Assembly (NCBI RefSeq): GCF_018918005.1
Contig: NZ_JAHLPR010000005.1
Coordinates: forward strand, 62,001 to 126,000
DNA from: Paenibacillus sp. MSJ-34
Lineage (GTDB): Bacteria; Bacillota; Bacilli; Paenibacillales; Paenibacillaceae
Length of the DNA: 64,000 nt
Reading direction: 5' to 3'
Part shown: in pieces, positions 59,578 through 64,000 of the stretch
How positions within the stretch are numbered: position 1 is the first letter of the stretch
How the letters are laid out: every line of letters begins with the position of its first letter
Translations under genes and position numbers: made by a program
Notes under the pieces: generated by a model
The model's database searches: none
Told to the model about the DNA's origin: nothing
The model's input: only the letters and a program-made list of their open reading frames with translations

Positions 59578-60723
59578 ATGAAGGCGATTATTGTCAAAGA
59601 ATTAAAGCTCATACGGAAAGATAAGCGCAGCTTCTTCTTCCTGCTGCTGATGCCGATCTTGTTTATTGTTATGTTCGGAACGGTGTTCGGCGTCGGCTCC
59701 AATGATTCTTTTTCGATTGAGATTCAAGCCGTTGACCAAGACGGAACGGAGGCGTCGCGGGCGTTCCTCGGCCAAGTGGGACAGGCGATGACAGTGAGCC
59801 TGGAGGAAGCAGCCAGCTTGAACGACCAGATCGACCGTATCAAGCAAGGGCAGTTCTCGGCCGTTCTGGTCATTCCAAGCGGCTTTGAAACAGCCATGAA
59901 GAAGGGGGAAGTTGCGGGCATTCAACTGTACGAGGATCCTGCGGCCCAATCTTCTCTTGCGCCAATCCAAGCGATATTGAACGGCATCTCCAATGAATAC
60001 CGTGAACAGAAACTGTCCCATGCGCTGATCGCCAAAGGAGAGACGAAAGCCCAAGCGGAGCAAACGCTGGCTTCTCCCATCCGTATCGATCATGTGCCAA
60101 CATCGTCCGAGCGCGTGGATGTGATCGCTCAACTCGTCCCGGGCATGACGGTGATGTTCGTATTTTTCATTATGATTACGATGTCGCGGCGGTTTTTCGA
60201 AGAGAAGAAGAACGGGCTGCTGGCAAGAGTCCGCAGCACGGCCGTCAAGCCGCTTCAGTACTTGATCGGCATGTGGGTTCCGTTCGTGCTGACCGTGATC
60301 GCGCAATGCGTCGTCCTGTTCGCTTTCGGGCATTTCGTCTACCATTTGAATTTGGGAGACGTGGCGGCGCTCGCGATCATCGTCGCGGCGTTAAGCATTG
60401 CAGGAACCGGCATTGGGCTAGGCTTGTCGTTCATCGTCCCCGGCGAGGGTGCGGCCATGGTGACCACCCAGCTCATTGCGACGGGCGGCGCGATGATTGG
60501 CGGATTGTGGATGCCCTCTTACCTGATGCCGCCATTCGTTCAAACGATCGGCCATTTCACGCCGCAATATTGGGCGCAGCATTCCTTGCAGAATGTCATG
60601 GCGCACGGCGCCCATATCGGCGACGTCATGGGGCCGGTACTCGTGCTGCTGACATTCGGGCTGGCAGGGCTGGCCGTAGCCGTCGTCAGACTGCCCGGAT
60701 ATATGCGTTCCGCATCGAACTAG
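59578..60723 (+). CDS. ABC-2 family permease (YfiM/N-like)
   Basis: 381 aa. One N-terminal helix (about 18-38), a roughly 130-aa external domain (DQDGTEASRAFLGQVGQAMT), then five C-terminal helices from about 180, with the family loop MSRRFFEEKKNGLLARVRST. This topology matches the ABC2_membrane_3 group. AAGGAG precedes the ATG. Last gene of the operon; converges with the YhgE gene, only 11 bp between stops. Confidence 0.92.
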   Translation: MKAIIVKELKLIRKDKRSFFFLLLMPILFIVMFGTVFGVGSNDSFSIEIQAVDQDGTEASRAFLGQVGQAMTVSLEEAASLNDQIDRIKQGQFSAVLVIPSGFETAMKKGEVAGIQLYEDPAAQSSLAPIQAILNGISNEYREQKLSHALIAKGETKAQAEQTLASPIRIDHVPTSSERVDVIAQLVPGMTVMFVFFIMITMSRRFFEEKKNGLLARVRSTAVKPLQYLIGMWVPFVLTVIAQCVVLFAFGHFVYHLNLGDVAALAIIVAALSIAGTGIGLGLSFIVPGEGAAMVTTQLIATGGAMIGGLWMPSYLMPPFVQTIGHFTPQYWAQHSLQNVMAHGAHIGDVMGPVLVLLTFGLAGLAVAVVRLPGYMRSASN

Positions 60724-60734
60724 CGGAATAACGC

Positions 60735-62885
60735 TTAATGGATCAGCCCGCTCTCCTTCGCCTTGCGAACGAAGCGGGCGCTTGCTTTGTTGATCGGCGT
60801 TTTAAGCGCCAGGCCGATCACGAGCGCGATTCCCGCGTAGACCGCCATCATGATCAAGTCGCGCCACACAATATCCCACAGGATGCCGCCGACGGCTTCC
60901 CGCATCATGCTAATGGCGTAGGTAAACGGCAAATAGGGATAAATGGCTTGGAAAAAAGGCGGCGTCACCTGGATCGGGAACGTGCCGCCGGAGCCGGCCA
61001 ACTGCAGCACGAGCAGCACGATCGCCATCGCTTTGCCGACATTGCCGAACACCGATACCAGCGTATATACGATCAACATGAATACGAGGCTAAGCAGCAA
61101 TCCGAAGCCGATAAACCATATCTTGTTCAGCACGTATGCGCCCAACAAGTAAATATCGCCGAGCGTGACGAACAGCGCCTGCAATAAGGCGATCGTTGCG
61201 AAGGTGAAGTATCTTCCGAAATAGATTTGCACGTTGGTAAACGGCTTGCTTCCGTTATGGACGTCCACCGTCAGCAAGGAGACGAGGAGCAAAGCGCCTA
61301 CCCATAACGAAAGCGTCGTAAAAAACGGCGACATCGCCGAACCGTAGTTCGGAATCGGGTATAGTTTCGTTTCTTTCAAAACGACGGGCTCGGCGAAAAA
61401 CTCGCTCTCTTTTTCAAAATTATGCTTTAACAACGAAATGATCTCTTCAATTTCTCCTCGCGCTTGTAACGCCCTCATTTTGTCCGCGATATCTTTTATT
61501 TTCGCTTGGACGAAGGGCAGTTCTTTTTGAATGGCCGCAATCTCATCTTGTCCTATCGCTAGAATCCGGGAAGCGTCCTTCAAGATTTGGTCTGCGTCCG
61601 GCACCCGGGCAAGCGCCCCCGCAAGCAGGGATTGCGCCGAATCGACCGCATTCTTGGCGTTTCCCAGCCCCTCAAGCACTTTCGGCTTGATTTCGCGATC
61701 GTACCGGTCCAGCAAGTCGCCGGTCAGCGCCGCCGTTTCCTCGGCGAGCCGCTCGAACCGGTCGACGAGCTCGGCGGAGGCGGCTTCTCCGCGGCCGATG
61801 GCGTCCTTCAGTTCCGCTGCGATCGTTTGCTGCTGCTCCAGTCTCGTTCGGATCTGCTGCAGCTTATTCGTCACGGAGGTGAACGGAGCGCCCGGCGTGT
61901 AGCGGTTCAGCCTGTCGAACCAGCCGCTCAGCCCGTCTGCTAACGTTATAGCCGTGCCCAGCCGCCTTGCGGCTTGATCCAACACCTGAACGGCAAGCGA
62001 CGGGTCCGTATTGGCGTCGCGGAGGATCGAGGCGACTTGCGCCATCGCGAGCGCGGTTTGCTGCAGCGACCCGAGATCCTGTTTGATATAAGGGGATATG
62101 GCCTCGACTCCTTCCCGGCTGTACCCGAGAAGCTGGCTTAGGCCGCGCGAGAAGTTCTCCGCCTTTTTGCCGATCTCGACGATCGCGGGGAGATTGGCCT
62201 GCGCTTCGCCGACGATTTGATTCGCTTTAGTGACGTCGTTCAACGCCGTACTCACCGTGCGATTGATTTCGGGAAAGGAAGCCTCCAGGCGAAAGACCAA
62301 ATTTTTTACCTTTTCGATCGTCGGCAATTCGTTCTTCAATTCAACGCCCAGTTCGTTAAAAGCTCTGAAAATGGCCCCGTTGGCCGTTTTCACAAAATTG
62401 GAGCTAACTTGATCGATAATGTTCGAGGCACCTTTGGATGTGATTTTCGGAGCGACGGCGTTAATTTTTTCGTTGACATAATAGAAAATTTCCGCCTTGA
62501 CCGGTTCGTTGGACAGCACCGTGGCGATTCGTCCGGAGAATTCCTCGGGAATGACGATGCTGGCGTAGTACGTCCCATGCTTGACGCCGGATAACGCTTC
62601 TTCCTCGTCCACGAACGTCCAGCCGATTTGCCGGTTCTCCCGCAACGAAGCGACGATTTCTTTCCCGATATTGATGGGCCTATCCAGTATGGTTGCTCCC
62701 CGGTCGTTGTTGGCCACCGCGATTGCGATGCCTCGGGTGTTGCCGTAAGGGTCCCATGACGCTTCGATATTAAACCAGGCGTAAAGAGAAGGCAGGATGG
62801 CGAGCCCGGACAGGATGACTGCCGCTGCCCAATTTCGTACGATATGTTTTAAGTCCGTTATGTAAAGAAACCAAATGTTTTTCAT
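60735..62885 (-). CDS. YhgE/Pip-domain membrane protein
   Basis: 716 aa. N-terminal helix (about 17-38), a long coiled-coil-rich external region with the YhgE/Pip N-terminal block (IAVANNDRGATI, GTYYASIVIPEEFSGRIATV) and, from about 520, five or six C-terminal membrane helices of the ABC-2 type. Family includes phage receptor Pip and ESX/T7SS-associated YukE-locus proteins. No ATPase partner on this strand. Start at 62885 lies after a weak ribosome binding site. Monocistronic; function unknown. Confidence 0.88.
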   Translation of the reverse strand: MKNIWFLYITDLKHIVRNWAAAVILSGLAILPSLYAWFNIEASWDPYGNTRGIAIAVANNDRGATILDRPINIGKEIVASLRENRQIGWTFVDEEEALSGVKHGTYYASIVIPEEFSGRIATVLSNEPVKAEIFYYVNEKINAVAPKITSKGASNIIDQVSSNFVKTANGAIFRAFNELGVELKNELPTIEKVKNLVFRLEASFPEINRTVSTALNDVTKANQIVGEAQANLPAIVEIGKKAENFSRGLSQLLGYSREGVEAISPYIKQDLGSLQQTALAMAQVASILRDANTDPSLAVQVLDQAARRLGTAITLADGLSGWFDRLNRYTPGAPFTSVTNKLQQIRTRLEQQQTIAAELKDAIGRGEAASAELVDRFERLAEETAALTGDLLDRYDREIKPKVLEGLGNAKNAVDSAQSLLAGALARVPDADQILKDASRILAIGQDEIAAIQKELPFVQAKIKDIADKMRALQARGEIEEIISLLKHNFEKESEFFAEPVVLKETKLYPIPNYGSAMSPFFTTLSLWVGALLLVSLLTVDVHNGSKPFTNVQIYFGRYFTFATIALLQALFVTLGDIYLLGAYVLNKIWFIGFGLLLSLVFMLIVYTLVSVFGNVGKAMAIVLLVLQLAGSGGTFPIQVTPPFFQAIYPYLPFTYAISMMREAVGGILWDIVWRDLIMMAVYAGIALVIGLALKTPINKASARFVRKAKESGLIH

Positions 62886-63028
62886 CGCGTCCCGGCGCCC
62901 CCAACGATTTCCTTTTCGTTATATTGTTGCATAAAGGACGGAGAACTATCCTTCCCAAGCGTATTGAAACGGCGTCGGTTTCATATCGTATTCAGTGTTA
63001 TAGATTCCGGAAGGAAAGGAAGACGAAC

Positions 63029-63853
63029 ATGTACAATGAATCGCAAACCGAGCTCATGCGGGAGCTTGCCGTCGTCGAGAAGTGGGAGATAGAGCAGCGG
63101 GATTTGTGGTTCTGGGAGAAGCTTGGCCGATTGCCGTTCGTTCTGTTGGACCGGTTGACGCCGAAATTTTTGCAGGACAAAATCGGGCAAATCATCGACG
63201 AGATCGGCGCTTACGTACAGACCGGCGGCCGATACTTGGTCAATGAGAACGGCATATTGCGGCAGTTGGAGCGTCAGGCGAGGCAAACCTATGGGCAAGC
63301 GGATGCGGTAACGTTGGATAATGCGCATTCTTTACCGCTCGGCGCGATGGATAGGACGGCGGCGGAATTGCAGCATTCGCGCAAAAATATGGCCTTTTTC
63401 CAAGGGGCTACGACAGGCTTCGGCGGTTTGTTTACGCTCGCCATCGATATTCCCGCCTTGCTCGGGCTCTCGCTCAAAGTATTGCAGGAAACCGCCATCT
63501 GCTACGGCTTCGACCCGAACGATCAAGCCGAACGTGTCTTTATCGTCAAATGCTTGCAGTTCTCTTCTTCGGATATTGTCGGCAAGCAGGCGATTTTGGA
63601 CGAGCTGGCGTCTTTCGACGGCGAGCTGCGCCATCAGCAGGTCGTCTCGCAGCTTCAAGGCTGGAGGGAAACGATTACGGCGTATGTCGACAACTTCGGT
63701 TGGAAAAAGCTGTTCCAGATGATTCCGGTCGCCGGCATGGTATTCGGCGCGTTTCTGAATAAATCGACGGTGGAGGATGTAGCCGAAACAGGGAAAATGC
63801 TGTACCGCAAGCGGAGAATTCTGATCAAGCTGGGGGCAGCCGACCAAGTGTAG
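63029..63853 (+). CDS. EcsC-family protein
   Basis: 274 aa. EcsC domain with a central hydrophobic region (GATTGFGGLFTLAIDIPALLG), the block LQETAICYGFDPNDQAERVF, and the C-terminal helix KLFQMIPVAGMVFGAFLNKS. ATG 63029 has AAGGAAAGGA upstream; the frame is open from 62924 without a ribosome binding site. Divergent from the YhgE gene. Named after the third gene of the B. subtilis ecs locus; molecular function unknown. Confidence 0.88.
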   Translation: MYNESQTELMRELAVVEKWEIEQRDLWFWEKLGRLPFVLLDRLTPKFLQDKIGQIIDEIGAYVQTGGRYLVNENGILRQLERQARQTYGQADAVTLDNAHSLPLGAMDRTAAELQHSRKNMAFFQGATTGFGGLFTLAIDIPALLGLSLKVLQETAICYGFDPNDQAERVFIVKCLQFSSSDIVGKQAILDELASFDGELRHQQVVSQLQGWRETITAYVDNFGWKKLFQMIPVAGMVFGAFLNKSTVEDVAETGKMLYRKRRILIKLGAADQV

Positions 63854-64000
63854 CGGACGCCGGAGGAAAAGCGTCATTCATCACTAGCGATGCATGGAAT
63901 GTTTTGTTGCGTTTCAGGCCGATGGCGCGGCGCCAAGGGATGAGCTCCGCAAACCGGATACATTCTCAGGCCGATCGCGCCGTGGCATCGGGTCAAAATA

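Noticed and set aside
1-64000. tRNA, rRNA, phage or complete insertion sequence
   Set aside because: None seen on either strand by inspection; a tRNA scan and IS search would be decisive.

Overview
The window reads as chromosomal DNA of an endospore-forming Firmicute of the Paenibacillaceae (Paenibacillus/Cohnella-like). Evidence: an alpha/beta-type small acid-soluble spore protein, a PdaA-type spore-cortex deacetylase, a spore photoproduct lyase-family radical SAM protein, YesM/YesN-type sensor/AraC-regulator pairs next to sugar-binding lipoproteins, strong AGGAGG ribosome binding sites and many TTG/GTG starts. No rRNA, tRNA, CRISPR array, phage or complete IS element was seen. The species is inferred from gene content only.

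Layout. 1-4.7 kb: nucleoside uptake and salvage (two ABC permeases, adenosine deaminase, nucleoside hydrolase, ribokinase). 5.2-6.4 kb: spore protein, then an AHSA1/ArsR operon with a doubled operator. 6.7-10.7 kb: YesM/YesN two-component system plus a sugar-binding lipoprotein without permeases. 10.8-11.8 kb: SPL-family radical SAM. 12.2-17.0 kb: OmpR-type two-component system co-transcribed with a secreted GH20 hexosaminidase. 17.4-21.9 kb: membrane glycosylation operon (GT39-like transferase, GtrB-like GT2, DUF2304, small EmrE-like protein) ending in a secreted stalk/PKD protein. 22-30 kb: regulator-plus-housekeeping pairs (HTH/peptide deformylase, SDR, TetR/DUF6653-like, MATE, Rrf2, nitroreductase, Bcr/CflA). 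30.4-32.7 kb: AT-rich islet with a toxin-antitoxin pair and broken genes. 32.7-37.4 kb: exported protein, ABC transporter and two-component system in one minus-strand operon. 37.6-40.5 kb: membrane protein, GntR regulator, thioredoxin and thioredoxin reductase. 40.7-45.0 kb: another OmpR-type system, an alpha/beta hydrolase and a BcrA-like ABC transporter. 45.5-55.1 kb: seven-gene minus-strand glycan uptake locus with GH43. 55.3-63.9 kb: PdaA, a YtrA-like GntR operon with two ABC systems, a YhgE/Pip protein and an EcsC-family protein.

The most interesting theme is regulatory. The window has five two-component systems. All three of the OmpR-type ones lie beside promoters carrying direct repeats at exact 11-bp spacing, each with its own half-site: TTAAG (11941 and again at 17309), GTTTAGA read on the minus strand (37475-37503) and TAAGAA (43342-43369). 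This predicts regulons directly: the TTAAG system would control both its own GH20 operon and the neighbouring glycosylation operon, and the other two would control their adjacent ABC transporters. Four one-component regulators (ArsR, TetR, XRE/HTH, GntR) also have clear palindromes in their own promoters.

Other points: a MITE-like element lies just after the -10 of the TTAAG-controlled two-component operon; a small DUF4023-like gene sits at 27199-27330; and an otherwise intact small membrane-anchored gene at 32217-32585 carries an in-frame stop at codon 25.
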